Source of the DNA: Jeotgalibaca porci
GTDB lineage: Bacteria; Bacillota; Bacilli; Lactobacillales; Aerococcaceae
Assembly (NCBI RefSeq): GCF_011299095.1
Contig: NZ_CP049889.1
Location: 2,212,501 to 2,276,500 of the forward strand
Direction: 5' to 3'
DNA length: 64,000 nt
The notes under the pieces are model-generated. The model was not told where the DNA came from and ran no database searches. It was given only the letters and a program-made list of their open reading frames with translations. How positions within the stretch are numbered: the stretch's first letter is position 1; every line of letters starts with the position of its first letter. A program made the position numbers and the translations under genes. Shown one piece after another: positions 26,667 through 37,682 of this stretch.

Positions 26667-27167
26667 ATGGCTGAAGAAAATAATGCACCAAATGAAAACA
26701 CAGAAGCAGTTGAGCCTACGGAAGTAGAGCAATTAGAAAAGCAATTAGATGAGTTACAAGATCGGTATTTGCGTGTTCAAGCAGAACTTGCAAATATCCA
26801 AAAGCGTAACCTTAAAGAAAGACAGGACGCAGCGAAATATCGTTCGCAAAACTTAGCAACGGAATTATTGCCAGTTATTGACAATATCGAACGTGCTTTG
26901 GAAATCGAAGTTGAAGATGAAAAAGCTGTTAACTTTAAAAAAGGAGTCGAAATGGTTTATAATTTGATGATTGAAGCTTTGAAAAATGAAAAAATTGAAG
27001 CAATCAATCCTATCAATGAAGTATTCGACCCGAATTTCCATATGTCCATCCAAGTGCAAGATGCTGAAGAAGGACAAGAACCAGATACAGTTATCAATGT
27101 CGTGCAAAAAGGTTACAAGTTAGAAGACCGTATTTTGCGCCCAGCAATGGTAATTGTCGCACAATAA
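26667..27167 (+). CDS. grpE: Nucleotide exchange factor GrpE
   Basis: GrpE drives ADP release from DnaK. The 166-residue protein has an acidic unstructured N-terminus, a long coiled-coil (about 20-85) and the C-terminal beta domain with the signature V-V-Q-K-G-Y-K-L-E-D-R-I-L-R-P-A. AAAGGGG provides the ribosome binding site. It is the second gene of the hrcA operon, 60 bases before dnaK. Confidence 0.97.
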   Translation: MAEENNAPNENTEAVEPTEVEQLEKQLDELQDRYLRVQAELANIQKRNLKERQDAAKYRSQNLATELLPVIDNIERALEIEVEDEKAVNFKKGVEMVYNLMIEALKNEKIEAINPINEVFDPNFHMSIQVQDAEEGQEPDTVINVVQKGYKLEDRILRPAMVIVAQ

Positions 27168-27187
27168 TAGGTTATCCAGTTAATTGA

Positions 27188-29038
<1,851 letters not shown>

Positions 29039-29058
29039 GCAAATCAACTGTGAATAAT

Positions 29059-29101
29059 GGAAAACACGTACAGGGCGCTAGATGAACTGTACGTGTTTTC
29101 C
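29059..29101 (+). terminator. dnaK-dnaJ intergenic hairpin (partial terminator or stability element)
   Basis: A perfect 15-bp stem (GGAAAACACGTACAG and its complement) has a 13-base loop. The right arm ends GTTTTCC with no longer T tract, so it more likely attenuates transcription or protects the upstream mRNA than fully terminates. Confidence 0.7.
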
Positions 29102-29119
29102 TGAACGGTTGCCAAACTC

Positions 29120-29149
29120 TTGAGCAACTATTGCATGCGGATGGATAAA
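29120..29149 (+). promoter_or_regulatory. Possible internal promoter for dnaJ
   Basis: TTGAGC, 18 bases and GATAAA lie between the dnaK hairpin and dnaJ. Each box matches four of six positions. No CIRCE copy is present here. Confidence 0.3.
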
Positions 29150-29215
29150 AACAATCCTTTTCAGCATCATGAGCGGAAAAGATCCGTGTCATAGTGATCA
29201 AATGGAGGAAATCAA

Positions 29216-30352
29216 ATGGCGAAAAGAGATTATTATGAAGTACTGGGTGTTTCTAAAAGTGCTTCGGAGGACGAAATAAAAAAAGCTTATCGTAAGCTTT
29301 CTAAAAAGTTTCATCCGGATATTAATAAAGCGGATGATGCAGATCAAAAGTTCAAGGAAGTAACTGAAGCTTACGAAGTATTAAGCGATTCCCAAAAACG
29401 AGCAGCATATGATCAATATGGTCATGCAAGCACGGATCCAAACTTTGGAGCCGGTGGTGGCTTCGGTGGCGGTGGTTTTGGTGGATTTACCGGCGGATTC
29501 GATGACATCTTTGATACTTTCTTTGGTGGAGGCGGAAGATCGCGTAATGCAAATGCGCCGCGTCAAGGTGCCGATTTACAATACCGTGTTCATTTAAAGT
29601 TTGAGGAAGCTATTTTTGGTAAGAAAGAAACGATTCGTTATTCACGTGAAGAAGAATGTGTGACGTGTCATGGTTCAGGAGCCAAACCGGGGACAGAACC
29701 GAGAACGTGTTCAAAATGTCACGGTGCGGGTGCGGTTCAAGTTGAACGTAACACACCATTCGGTCGCGTTATGACACAAGCAGCCTGTGATGTGTGTAAT
29801 GGAACGGGTAAAGAAATTATTAGCAAATGTAATGACTGTCATGGTTCTGGCCATGTTGAAAGTACACATTCTGTTAATGTTACCATTCCAGCTGGAGTAG
29901 AAGACGGCCAACAACTTCGTTTGGCAGGTCAAGGTGAAGTAGGTAGAAATGGTGGTCCTTATGGTGACTTATATGTCGTCTTCGCAGTTGAAGAAAGTGA
30001 TATATTTGACCGAGATGGCGCTGAAATTTTCTATGTTCTACCTATTCCTTTCGTCCATGCAGCGTTGGGTACAGAGGTAGAAGTGCCTACTGTACACGGC
30101 AATGTTAAACTGAAAATTCCTGCAGGAACACAAACAGGTACAACTTTCCGTCTAAAAGGAAAAGGTGCACCGCGTCTAAGAGGAACAACAAACGGTGATC
30201 AACACGTCAAAGTGACGATTGTGACACCTAAGAACCTGACAGACGAGCAAAAAGATGCTTTACGTACATTTGCAGAAGTTTCCGGAGATCATCTATCAGA
30301 AGATTCAAGTGGATTCTTTGATAAAATGCGTGATGCATTCAAAAAAGGTTAA
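29216..30352 (+). CDS. dnaJ: Co-chaperone DnaJ (Hsp40, type I)
   Basis: DnaJ delivers substrates to DnaK and stimulates its ATPase. The 378-residue protein has the J-domain with H-P-D (about residue 33), a Gly/Phe-rich linker (about 75-110), and four zinc-binding C-x-x-C-x-G-x-G repeats (about 145-215). The C-terminal substrate-binding domains follow. A TGGAGG site precedes the ATG. It sits 177 bases after dnaK, an unusually long gap containing a strong hairpin and a possible promoter. Confidence 0.98.
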   Translation: MAKRDYYEVLGVSKSASEDEIKKAYRKLSKKFHPDINKADDADQKFKEVTEAYEVLSDSQKRAAYDQYGHASTDPNFGAGGGFGGGGFGGFTGGFDDIFDTFFGGGGRSRNANAPRQGADLQYRVHLKFEEAIFGKKETIRYSREEECVTCHGSGAKPGTEPRTCSKCHGAGAVQVERNTPFGRVMTQAACDVCNGTGKEIISKCNDCHGSGHVESTHSVNVTIPAGVEDGQQLRLAGQGEVGRNGGPYGDLYVVFAVEESDIFDRDGAEIFYVLPIPFVHAALGTEVEVPTVHGNVKLKIPAGTQTGTTFRLKGKGAPRLRGTTNGDQHVKVTIVTPKNLTDEQKDALRTFAEVSGDHLSEDSSGFFDKMRDAFKKG

Positions 30353-30364
30353 TAATTACCGACA

Positions 30365-30403
30365 AAAAAACGAGGGTGAGAGTGTATCTCCTCCTCGTTT
30401 TTT
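30365..30403 (+). terminator. Intrinsic terminator of the heat-shock operon
   Basis: A perfect 11-bp stem (AAAAAACGAGG/CCTCGTTTTTT) lies 12 bases after the dnaJ stop. Confidence 0.9.
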
Positions 30404-30427
30404 ATACAATCATTCAATTTGAAAGGG

Positions 30428-30456
30428 GTTACATTTAAGTGGAATAAGTCTATAAT
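30428..30456 (+). promoter_or_regulatory. Promoter of pckA
   Basis: GTTACA, 17 bases and a perfect TATAAT end 32 bases before pckA. No cre-like site is visible around it. Confidence 0.6.
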
Positions 30457-30487
30457 AGAATTAACAACACAAAAGGAGTGGTAGTAC

Positions 30488-32128
30488 ATGGCAACTGTAG
30501 GAAGATACGAAAGGTCAGATTTAAAGAAACACAACAACTTATTGTCCCGTTTTCGTACAACTGTGGAAACAGCGTTTTATGGTAATAATATGGTTGAAGT
30601 TACCAATCTCGCAGAAGCTTACCTACTCGCAAAAGATTCCGCCAGCACCATTGTCACTGATCTTCCGGTTAAACACACGAAAGAGTTGGGATTACCGGAT
30701 GATGCCAAGATTTTGATTGAAAATGGAGGTAAAGTTGTCGGTCGTACTGCCCGTGCCAGAGTCATTCGTGGTGATGATAAAGAAGTTGATGAAAAAGTTG
30801 AAGGTATCGTTCGTGACGCGATTTACAACAACCGAGATAGTCTTTATTACAAGACAAGCGGTTATGTCGGTTTGGATGAAGATTTTATGATTAAAGCGCA
30901 TATTGCGTTCCCGGAAGGCCAGGAAAACAATCTTTATTCATGGTTATTAAATTTTCAACCGGCTACAGATACTTATAATGATATGTACAAAAAATCTCAA
31001 AAGTACAACGAAGGAGATATTTTTATCTATACAGATCCAGATTGGCGTCATCCGGACTATCCACTTGGATTAGCCTATTTTGAACCTGAAAAAAATGTTG
31101 CCTGTATTCTTGGAATGCAGTATTTTGGCGAGTTCAAAAAAGGTACCTTGACGCTTGCGTGGGGGACAGCGCATCGTAATAAATATGTTGCTTGCCATGG
31201 TGGCCAAAAAGCGTTCTATTTAGAGGGTGGCAATTCATACGTAGCTTCTTTCTTTGGATTATCGGGATCAGGAAAATCGACACTGACACACGACAAACAT
31301 GGCAATAAATACAACGTAAAAGTTCTGCATGATGATGCTTTTATTATTAATCTGGCAGATGGCTCATCCATTGCTTTGGAGCCTTCTTATTTTGATAAAA
31401 CGCAGGATTATCCGGCCGATCACCCCGAGCAAGATTACTTTGTGACAGTTCAAAACGTTGGTGTCACTTTAGACACTGAAGGCAAGAAAGTACTTGTCAC
31501 AGAAGATATTCGAAATGGGAACGGAAGAACGGTTAAATCGCGTTATTCAACTCCTAACCGCGTTGATAAATTCTCTGAACCAATTAATGCCGTTTACTGG
31601 ATTATGAAAGACGATGCTTTACCGCCGCTCGTTAAAATCGATGATCCGGTGCTCGGTTCCGCCTTTGGTGCTACTCTGGCAACGAAGCGTTCAACAGCTG
31701 AGAACATAAAAAAAGGGGAATCAACGGACAAGCTTGTTATTGAACCTTATGCGAATCCATTCCGTGTCTATCCTTTAAGTGAAGACTTCAAGGATTTCAA
31801 AGAATTATTGGAACGGGAAGATATGAATTGCTATATCATTAATACCGGCTCCTTTATGGGTAAAAAGATACCGAAAGAAATATCGATTTCAGTCATTGAA
31901 AGTATGGTCGAGAAGGCTGATACCTTTAAGCCATTGGGAGATGCACCGGGAATGAGCTATTTAGATGTGCCAGGGTTCAATCCAGAAATTACAGAATCCT
32001 ATTTACAGTTGGTGAAAGAAAGAATGCAAATGCGTCTTGATTTTATGGAAAAATATAACCAAGAAAACCCAGACCAACTTCCGGAAGAAGCACTGGGAGC
32101 AATTAAAAACGTTATTGCATCTTTATAA
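30488..32128 (+). CDS. pckA: Phosphoenolpyruvate carboxykinase (ATP)
   Basis: PckA interconverts oxaloacetate plus ATP with phosphoenolpyruvate, CO2 and ADP. The 546-residue protein has the PEPCK-type P-loop G257-L-S-G-S-G-K-S-T265, a downstream H-D-D-A-F metal/kinase-2 motif in place of the usual G-D-D-E-H, and a late arginine-rich substrate region. The departures place it in a divergent branch of the ATP family. It is monocistronic, with its own promoter and a long terminator hairpin. In a fermentative organism it may run in the ATP-forming direction (inference). Confidence 0.9.
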   Translation: MATVGRYERSDLKKHNNLLSRFRTTVETAFYGNNMVEVTNLAEAYLLAKDSASTIVTDLPVKHTKELGLPDDAKILIENGGKVVGRTARARVIRGDDKEVDEKVEGIVRDAIYNNRDSLYYKTSGYVGLDEDFMIKAHIAFPEGQENNLYSWLLNFQPATDTYNDMYKKSQKYNEGDIFIYTDPDWRHPDYPLGLAYFEPEKNVACILGMQYFGEFKKGTLTLAWGTAHRNKYVACHGGQKAFYLEGGNSYVASFFGLSGSGKSTLTHDKHGNKYNVKVLHDDAFIINLADGSSIALEPSYFDKTQDYPADHPEQDYFVTVQNVGVTLDTEGKKVLVTEDIRNGNGRTVKSRYSTPNRVDKFSEPINAVYWIMKDDALPPLVKIDDPVLGSAFGATLATKRSTAENIKKGESTDKLVIEPYANPFRVYPLSEDFKDFKELLEREDMNCYIINTGSFMGKKIPKEISISVIESMVEKADTFKPLGDAPGMSYLDVPGFNPEITESYLQLVKERMQMRLDFMEKYNQENPDQLPEEALGAIKNVIASL

Positions 32129-32140
32129 AAAGAAGAATGC

Positions 32141-32223
32141 AAAAAGGCTGTGATATGCTCCCTCTAAAGTAGACGCTTGAAAAAGTAAAACTACTTTAGG
32201 GGGGAGTTTCCCAGCCTTTTTTT
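32141..32223. terminator. Composite terminator with nested inverted repeats
   Basis: The outer arms AAAAAGGCTG and CAGCCTTTTT enclose a second inverted repeat of about 15 bp (32158-32172 against 32191-32206, CTAAAGTAG/CTACTTTAG core). It lies between convergent pckA and the deacetylase gene and should work in both directions. The inner repeat looks inserted into a simpler GGCTG-type terminator. Confidence 0.8.
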
Positions 32224-32254
32224 AGTATAGAAGTTTGTGAACATTTGCCAAGAA

Positions 32255-33445
32255 TCACTTAATAATTAACACGGCTCCTACCCTAATTAAGTTAGGGTTC
32301 GATATATTATTGGCGACGACTAAGTTATGGACAGTGGTGTTAAAACGATTGGCTATCGCGTACAAGCTATCTCCCGGTTTAACTGTGTATTGAGTCACCG
32401 GCTTCACAGTTACTCCAGGAATCGTTAGGATTTGTCCAACTCGAATCAGGTTAATGTTCGAAATTTTGTTTGCAGTTGCTAAACTGGAAACAGAAACATT
32501 ATATGCTTTGGCGATTTTGTAAAGCGTATCGCCAGCCTTGACGGTGTAGGAGCTGTTTGAAGGAATCGGTTTTGCTCCCGGGATTTGTAGAATTTGACCA
32601 ATGCTTATCAGATTTGGATTTTTAATATTATTGAGTGCAATGAGTTGTGCGAGATTCACATTGTGACGCAGCGCAATTTGGGAGAGAGTATCTCCTGCTT
32701 TAACGGTATAAGTTGCTCCTCCTGTAGAAGGGAGGGGTGTTAGGTTAAGTAATTGAGAAAGAGTCACAAAACGATAACCCATATTTTTCAAACGCGGAAT
32801 GAGCGTGTTGAGAGCGGTTGGTGTTCCGGAAGCACCGTCACCAGTATGCATCAAAACAATCGCTCCCGGTTTGAGTGCGTTCAAAACACGATTGCTGATA
32901 GTAGTAGCGGAATTTCCGGTCCAGTCTAACGTGTCGACAGTCCAATGCACCGTATATGTGTAGCCGGCATTTCCTACTGTCGAAAGAACAGACAGATTCG
33001 TTGCACCATAAGGAGCTCGAAAGAGAGGTTTCGTTGTTTTTCCGGTTGTATTTTTAACAATTGTTTCCGTTTGAGCTAGCTGATTCGCCATTTGCGAAGG
33101 AGTTAATGTCGTGAAGTCAGCGTGATTAAAGGAATGATTACCAATGTCATGACCATTTTGGACGGCAGTCTTGACAATTGCGGGATGTGAACGTGTTCCG
33201 CTTCCGGTCAGAAAGAACGTTGCTTTTACTTGGTGATTTGAGAGTATCGTTAGAATTTTTGAAAAGTTAGTACCATCGGAACCGTCATCAAAGGTCAAAG
33301 CGATGACTTTCTCTGAGGTGTTCCCCTGCATGATAAACTGCGAAGTGGCTGCCTGAGCAGGCATAGTGAAAAAAAGAAGGAGAGTAGAGATAGTAAAAAG
33401 AATAGGGAAGAGTCGATGCAATAGAAAGTGTTTTGAGCCGTACAT
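32255..33445 (-). CDS. Secreted polysaccharide deacetylase with three LysM domains
   Basis: This is a predicted extracellular CE4 deacetylase acting on N-acetylated wall sugars. Of 396 residues, 1-32 form a signal peptide (A-Q-A cleavage site). The NodB domain follows (about 40-230) with T-F-D-D-G, H-S-F-N-H, R-A-P-Y-G, D-T-L-D-W and V-L-M-H-T. Three C-terminal LysM repeats begin Y-T-V-K-(A/P)-G-D-(T/S)-L and would anchor it to peptidoglycan. ATG 33445 is chosen because AAGAGGG is upstream and a signal peptide starts there. Related enzymes make walls lysozyme-resistant. Substrate (GlcNAc or MurNAc) is not decidable here. Confidence 0.93.
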   Translation of the reverse strand: MYGSKHFLLHRLFPILFTISTLLLFFTMPAQAATSQFIMQGNTSEKVIALTFDDGSDGTNFSKILTILSNHQVKATFFLTGSGTRSHPAIVKTAVQNGHDIGNHSFNHADFTTLTPSQMANQLAQTETIVKNTTGKTTKPLFRAPYGATNLSVLSTVGNAGYTYTVHWTVDTLDWTGNSATTISNRVLNALKPGAIVLMHTGDGASGTPTALNTLIPRLKNMGYRFVTLSQLLNLTPLPSTGGATYTVKAGDTLSQIALRHNVNLAQLIALNNIKNPNLISIGQILQIPGAKPIPSNSSYTVKAGDTLYKIAKAYNVSVSSLATANKISNINLIRVGQILTIPGVTVKPVTQYTVKPGDSLYAIANRFNTTVHNLVVANNISNPNLIRVGAVLIIK

Positions 33446-33500
33446 CTTAATCCCTCTTTTCTTGTTTGTGTTCCAAATGGGATTGTTTACTTCTACCCTT

Positions 33501-33529
33501 ATTATAGCAGTAAAAAGATAAATAATAAA
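33501..33529 (-). promoter_or_regulatory. Promoter of the deacetylase gene
   Basis: On the minus strand TTTATT, 17 bases and a perfect extended -10 (TGCTATAAT) lie about 56 bases before the gene. Confidence 0.55.
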
Positions 33530-33599
33530 CACAATCGAGTTATGTGACTATAAAAAGATTGATGAATTTTAAATAACTCTTTAACTTATAAAATGTAAT

Positions 33600-33627
33600 T
33601 TGAAAACACCGTACAGTTTGGTAAAAT
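33600..33627 (+). promoter_or_regulatory. Promoter of the murJ-like gene
   Basis: TTGAAA, 16 bases and extended -10 TGGTAAAAT lie 41 bases before the murJ-like start. Confidence 0.6.
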
Positions 33628-33667
33628 GGTTATTATGTAAAAAAGTAACTAAATTGAGGGTTGAATA

Positions 33668-35407
33668 ATGCCAAATTATAATAGTAGAAAAGAAAGAAAA
33701 AGAGCAGAAGAAGAAATTCTCAATAAAATTCAAACGCTCGAAACAGATAATCAACAGGAGATAAGTAAAAGTGTTCCTGTCGAAAAAGAAGATAAAATGA
33801 TCCAAGGAACGTTTTGGATGACATTTGGAAGTATCTTTTCCAGGTTACTAGGTGCGTTATATATTATCCCTTGGAATGCTATGATGGGTGCAAGCGCTGA
33901 AATGGGGAATGCACTTTTTGCGGTGGGATATACCCCATATCAATTATTCCTATCAATCGGAATAGCCGGGTTTCCGTCCGCTATGTCCAAACAAATTGCG
34001 CAATACAACGCTAAAGGTGAATATTATCAAGGACAAGAGCTATTTAAGAAAAGTTCTTTATTCATGGTTGCTACAGGTATATTAAGTGCTGGTTTGATGT
34101 ATGTGCTTGCTCCGGCAATCGGAGCCAATAGCCCGGGTATTTCTGTAGAAGCCAATACCCTGGTCATCCGATCATTGGCACCAGCTTTGTTGATTGTACC
34201 GATCATGAGTCTTATTCGTGGTTACTTCCAAGGTTACCAAAATATGGTGCCGTCAGCGATTACACAGGTAGTTGAGCAAGTTATCCGTGTTGTTTATATT
34301 CTTTTAGCAACCTTTGTAGTCATGAATATTTTCCAGGGACAATTTCCGACCGCAGTTGCACATTCGACTTTCGCAGCTTTTGTTGGTGCTGTGGCATCCT
34401 TAATCATGTTGATGTGGTATTACCAAAAGCATATGCGTAAGTATGGCGCGGTTATTGAAAGAAGTTCTACTGGACAAAAGCTTAATACAACGCAAGCGAT
34501 TAAAGAAATGATTAAAGAATCCATTCCGTTTATTATTATTGGTTCTGGTATCACTTTTTCTAAATTGATTGATCAGTTCACCTTTAAACCGATTATGCAA
34601 AGAACAACAGAATTCGATGCCAAAACAATCAGTACTTTGTACGGTTTGTTCAGCTTTAACGCTGATAAGTTGATAATGATTATTATCTCATTAGCTGTGG
34701 GAATGGCAGCAACGTCTATCCCGCTATTAGTAGAAAACTATATCAAAGGCAATGTAAAACAACTTGGAAATCAAATTAGACAAATATTTGAACTCTTTGC
34801 CTTTGCAATGTTCCCGGCAGCTTTTGGGATGATGATTGTTGCAGCACCCATTTATAATGTATTTTATCCGATAACGGAGTTGAGTCCTGTTGGTGTCCGT
34901 CTGTTGGCAATTTCTTCAGTGATGAGTGTCATCCTTGGTGCCTTCACGATTGTTTCTTCTATCTTACAATCATTCGGAAAACACCTTGAAGCAATTCTTT
35001 ACTTAATTATTGGACTCGTTGCAAAGCTTGTTCTGCAATATCCGTTTATCATGTTATTCGGAACAGCGGGTGCTTTATATGCGACTGGCCTGGGCTTCAC
35101 GATTACAATGATTCTGTCACTTATAAAAATTTACCGATTGGTGCCGTTTAATGTTAAAGAAACAGGTAGAATGACGGGGCTAATTGCTTTGTCAACAGGG
35201 TACATGGTGGCGGCGGCTTATTTTGTCAGTCGCTTGCTCGGTCTTTTCATGGCACCTGACCGCAAAATTACTGCGCTCCTATTTGTTTTGATTATTGCTG
35301 GAGTTGGCGCTGGTGTGTATGTCTACTTACTATTAAAGCTTAGAGTGGCTGATAAGATTTTAGGTTCACGTGTTGAATCCTTAAGAGAAAAATTAAGAAT
35401 CAGCTAG
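33668..35407 (+). CDS. murJ: MurJ-like lipid II flippase (YtgP family, MOP superfamily)
   Basis: This 579-residue polytopic membrane protein has about 14 predicted helices after a charged cytoplasmic N-terminal extension of about 45 residues. The opening Q-G-T-F-W-M-T-F-G-S-I-F-S-R-L-L-G and G-I-A-G-F-P-S-A are typical of the SpoVB/YtgP branch, which in Bacillus contains the lipid II flippase MurJ. It should move lipid-linked wall precursors to the outer face. The order flippase, RsuA-like synthase, pepV matches ytgP-ytzG in Bacillus. A different polysaccharide export role cannot be excluded. Confidence 0.88.
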   Translation: MPNYNSRKERKRAEEEILNKIQTLETDNQQEISKSVPVEKEDKMIQGTFWMTFGSIFSRLLGALYIIPWNAMMGASAEMGNALFAVGYTPYQLFLSIGIAGFPSAMSKQIAQYNAKGEYYQGQELFKKSSLFMVATGILSAGLMYVLAPAIGANSPGISVEANTLVIRSLAPALLIVPIMSLIRGYFQGYQNMVPSAITQVVEQVIRVVYILLATFVVMNIFQGQFPTAVAHSTFAAFVGAVASLIMLMWYYQKHMRKYGAVIERSSTGQKLNTTQAIKEMIKESIPFIIIGSGITFSKLIDQFTFKPIMQRTTEFDAKTISTLYGLFSFNADKLIMIIISLAVGMAATSIPLLVENYIKGNVKQLGNQIRQIFELFAFAMFPAAFGMMIVAAPIYNVFYPITELSPVGVRLLAISSVMSVILGAFTIVSSILQSFGKHLEAILYLIIGLVAKLVLQYPFIMLFGTAGALYATGLGFTITMILSLIKIYRLVPFNVKETGRMTGLIALSTGYMVAAAYFVSRLLGLFMAPDRKITALLFVLIIAGVGAGVYVYLLLKLRVADKILGSRVESLREKLRIS

Positions 35408-35422
35408 CGAGGTGAATGATTC

Positions 35423-36151
35423 ATGCGATTAGATAAGTTTCTTGCTCATACGGGTTATGGAACCCGTAAAGAAGTGAAAGTATTATTAAAGAAAAAATGT
35501 ATTCTAGTAAATGGAGCCATCATTACAAAAGGTGACACTATACTGAAATTAGATACAGATACTGTGACGGTAAATGATGAGGTCGTGCATTATCAAAAAT
35601 TTGTTTATCTAATGCTGAATAAACCAGGCGGATATTTGAGTGCAACAGAAGACAATCATCAACAAACAGTCATCGATTTGTTAGACGCCGATTCGCAACG
35701 CTTTAGTCCCTTTCCTGTGGGAAGGCTGGATAAAGATACGGAAGGTTTACTCTTACTGACCAATGATGGAGATTTGGCGCATTTTCTGTTATCTCCAAAA
35801 AAACAGGTGCATAAAACGTATTATGCAAAAGTCGTGGGTGTGATGGATGAGGCTGACGTGAAAGCATTTAACGAAGGAGTTATCCTGGAAGATGGGTATG
35901 AATGTCTTCCGGCTAACTTGGAAATTTTGAGTACAGCGGAAGATAGCTCTGACGTGCATATTACGATTTCAGAGGGTAAGTTCCATCAAGTCAAACGAAT
36001 GGTTTTGGCTTGCGGAAAAGAAGTCTCGTTCTTGAAACGTTTAACGATGGGTAGCTTAAAATTAGACGAAAATCTAAAACTAGGAGAATACCGTCCGTTA
36101 ACAGATCAAGAACTGAATGGATTAAAGGAATTTTTACCCCAAAACAGCTAA
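35423..36151 (+). CDS. RsuA-family rRNA pseudouridine synthase (YtzG-like)
   Basis: This is a 242-residue pseudouridine synthase of the RsuA/RluB/E/F family. It has an N-terminal S4 RNA-binding domain (about 1-55) and a catalytic domain with G-R-L-D103-K-D-T-E-G-L-L-L-L-T, where Asp103 is the nucleophile. The K-x-Y-x-x-x-V and F-H-Q-V-K-R-M motifs are present. The target is probably 16S or 23S rRNA, and the exact site is not determinable. The start follows the murJ-like stop by 15 bases with GCGAGGTG in between, so the two are cotranscribed. Confidence 0.93.
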   Translation: MRLDKFLAHTGYGTRKEVKVLLKKKCILVNGAIITKGDTILKLDTDTVTVNDEVVHYQKFVYLMLNKPGGYLSATEDNHQQTVIDLLDADSQRFSPFPVGRLDKDTEGLLLLTNDGDLAHFLLSPKKQVHKTYYAKVVGVMDEADVKAFNEGVILEDGYECLPANLEILSTAEDSSDVHITISEGKFHQVKRMVLACGKEVSFLKRLTMGSLKLDENLKLGEYRPLTDQELNGLKEFLPQNS

Positions 36152-36195
36152 AAGTGTTAAACTATAAGTATCAGTTAAAAAAAGGATGTGTCTGG

Positions 36196-37599
36196 ATGGA
36201 AATTAATTGGACTAAAGAAGTGGAAGCGCGTAAAGAAGCACTTCTAGAAGATTTATTTACAATACTAAAAGTTGACAGTGTACGTGATGATGCGAAAGCA
36301 ACACCAGAAATGCCTGTTGGACCAGGACCGAAAGAAGCTTTGGAAGCTTTCTTGCAAATAGGAGAGCGTGACGGCTTTATCACGAAGAACGTTGGTAACT
36401 TGGCAGGTCACATTGAATACGGTGCTGGCGAGGAGTTAATGGGCGTTTTTGGTCACGTTGACGTGGTACCCACTGGAACAGGTTGGGATACGGATCCTTT
36501 TGAGCCGGTCATCAAAGACAATCGTGTCTACGCCCGAGGTTCAAGTGATGATAAAGGACCATCAATGGCAGCTTACTATGCCATTAAAATCATTCGTGAT
36601 TTAGGGTTACCTGTATCGAAGCGTGTCCGTATGATTATTGGTACTGATGAAGAGAGTGGTTGGCAATGTATGGATCACTATCTGCAACACGAAGAGTTAC
36701 CAGACTTCGGTTTCTCTCCAGACGCAGATTTCCCAATCATCAACGGTGAAAAAGGAAATCAATCTCTATACGTGCGTTTCAGAAATGATTTAGCGGGTGG
36801 GAAAAACCAACTCATCAGTTTTGATGCTGGCCTACGTGAGAATATGGTCCCGCAAGATGCGACAGTTGTTTTCACAAGTTTGGAAGCTGATAAAATTCAA
36901 ACGGCTTTGGAGGCTTTCTTAGCTACCCATCCTGTGAAAGCAACACTATCAACTGAAGGCGATGTTGTTACAATCGAAATGGTTGGTAAATCCGCACACG
37001 GAATGAATCCGGCAGCAGGAATCAATGCCGGGACTTACTTGGCAGTATTCTTGAACCAATTTAACTTTGGTGGCGATGCAGCGAAGTTCTTCAGCTTGAT
37101 TACAGACTTCATTCATTTAGAGTTTACCGCTGATAAATTAGGCTTGGCATACACGGATAAAGTGATGGGTGAATTAACAATGAACGCAGGTGTCTTCACA
37201 TTTACTGTTGAAGAGGGCGGTCAAATTGCCTTGAACTTCCGTTACCCGACAGGCGTGTCTGCAGAAGGGTTAGAAATTAACCTGGAATCAGCATTGAGCC
37301 AATACGGTATTACCATCGCAAAAGGCGGTTTAGGCAAAGAACCACATTATGTACCAGCTGATGATCCATTGGTTCAAACATTATTGGCAGTATACGAAAA
37401 ACACACCGGTTTAAAAGGCTCTGAACGTTCAATCGGTGGCGGAACGTATGGCCGCTTATTAAAACGTGGCGTTGCTTATGGCGCTTTATTCCCAGACAGT
37501 ATCGACACGATGCATCAAGCAAACGAATTCTTGGCATTGGATGATTTATTCCGTGCAACAGCAATCTATGCAGATGCTATCTACGAGCTAATTAAATAA
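36196..37599 (+). CDS. pepV: Dipeptidase PepV (M20 family)
   Basis: PepV is the carnosinase-like zinc dipeptidase of lactic acid bacteria. The 467-residue length is standard. Visible marks are the H-V-D-V-V-P-T-G motif, S-S-D-D-K-G-P with the bridging aspartate, G-T-D-E-E-S-G-W with the catalytic glutamates, and the inserted lid domain. ATG 36196 is chosen because AAAGGATG is about 10 bases upstream and M-E-I-N-W is the family N-terminus. An in-frame start at 36154 has no site. A terminator follows at once. Confidence 0.96.
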   Translation: MEINWTKEVEARKEALLEDLFTILKVDSVRDDAKATPEMPVGPGPKEALEAFLQIGERDGFITKNVGNLAGHIEYGAGEELMGVFGHVDVVPTGTGWDTDPFEPVIKDNRVYARGSSDDKGPSMAAYYAIKIIRDLGLPVSKRVRMIIGTDEESGWQCMDHYLQHEELPDFGFSPDADFPIINGEKGNQSLYVRFRNDLAGGKNQLISFDAGLRENMVPQDATVVFTSLEADKIQTALEAFLATHPVKATLSTEGDVVTIEMVGKSAHGMNPAAGINAGTYLAVFLNQFNFGGDAAKFFSLITDFIHLEFTADKLGLAYTDKVMGELTMNAGVFTFTVEEGGQIALNFRYPTGVSAEGLEINLESALSQYGITIAKGGLGKEPHYVPADDPLVQTLLAVYEKHTGLKGSERSIGGGTYGRLLKRGVAYGALFPDSIDTMHQANEFLALDDLFRATAIYADAIYELIK

Positions 37600-37604
37600 T
37601 TTTC

Positions 37605-37637
37605 AACGATCGGAGTAAGGGCTCCGGTCGTTTTTTT
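37605..37637 (+). terminator. Intrinsic terminator of pepV
   Basis: An 11-bp stem (AACGATCGGAG/CTCCGGTCGTT, one wobble pair) with a short loop is followed by seven T. Confidence 0.9.
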
Positions 37638-37656
37638 GTTTAGTTCACACATGTAT

Positions 37657-37682
37657 GTTACAAACGCGTTACAAATGTTACA
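37657..37682 (-). promoter_or_regulatory. Candidate WalR (YycF) binding site
   Basis: Read on the minus strand there are three TGTAAC hexamers. Two of them (37668-37673 and 37657-37662) are spaced by exactly 5 bases, a perfect match to the WalR consensus TGTWAH-N5-TGTWAH. The third lies 3 bases before them. The orientation is opposite to the downstream M23 hydrolase gene. That gene's function is typical of the WalR regulon. Confidence 0.6.

Noticed and set aside
29135-29194. 19-codon frame upstream of dnaJ (M-R-M-D-K-N...)
   Set aside because: No ribosome binding site, and it overlaps the predicted internal promoter. Length is expected by chance.
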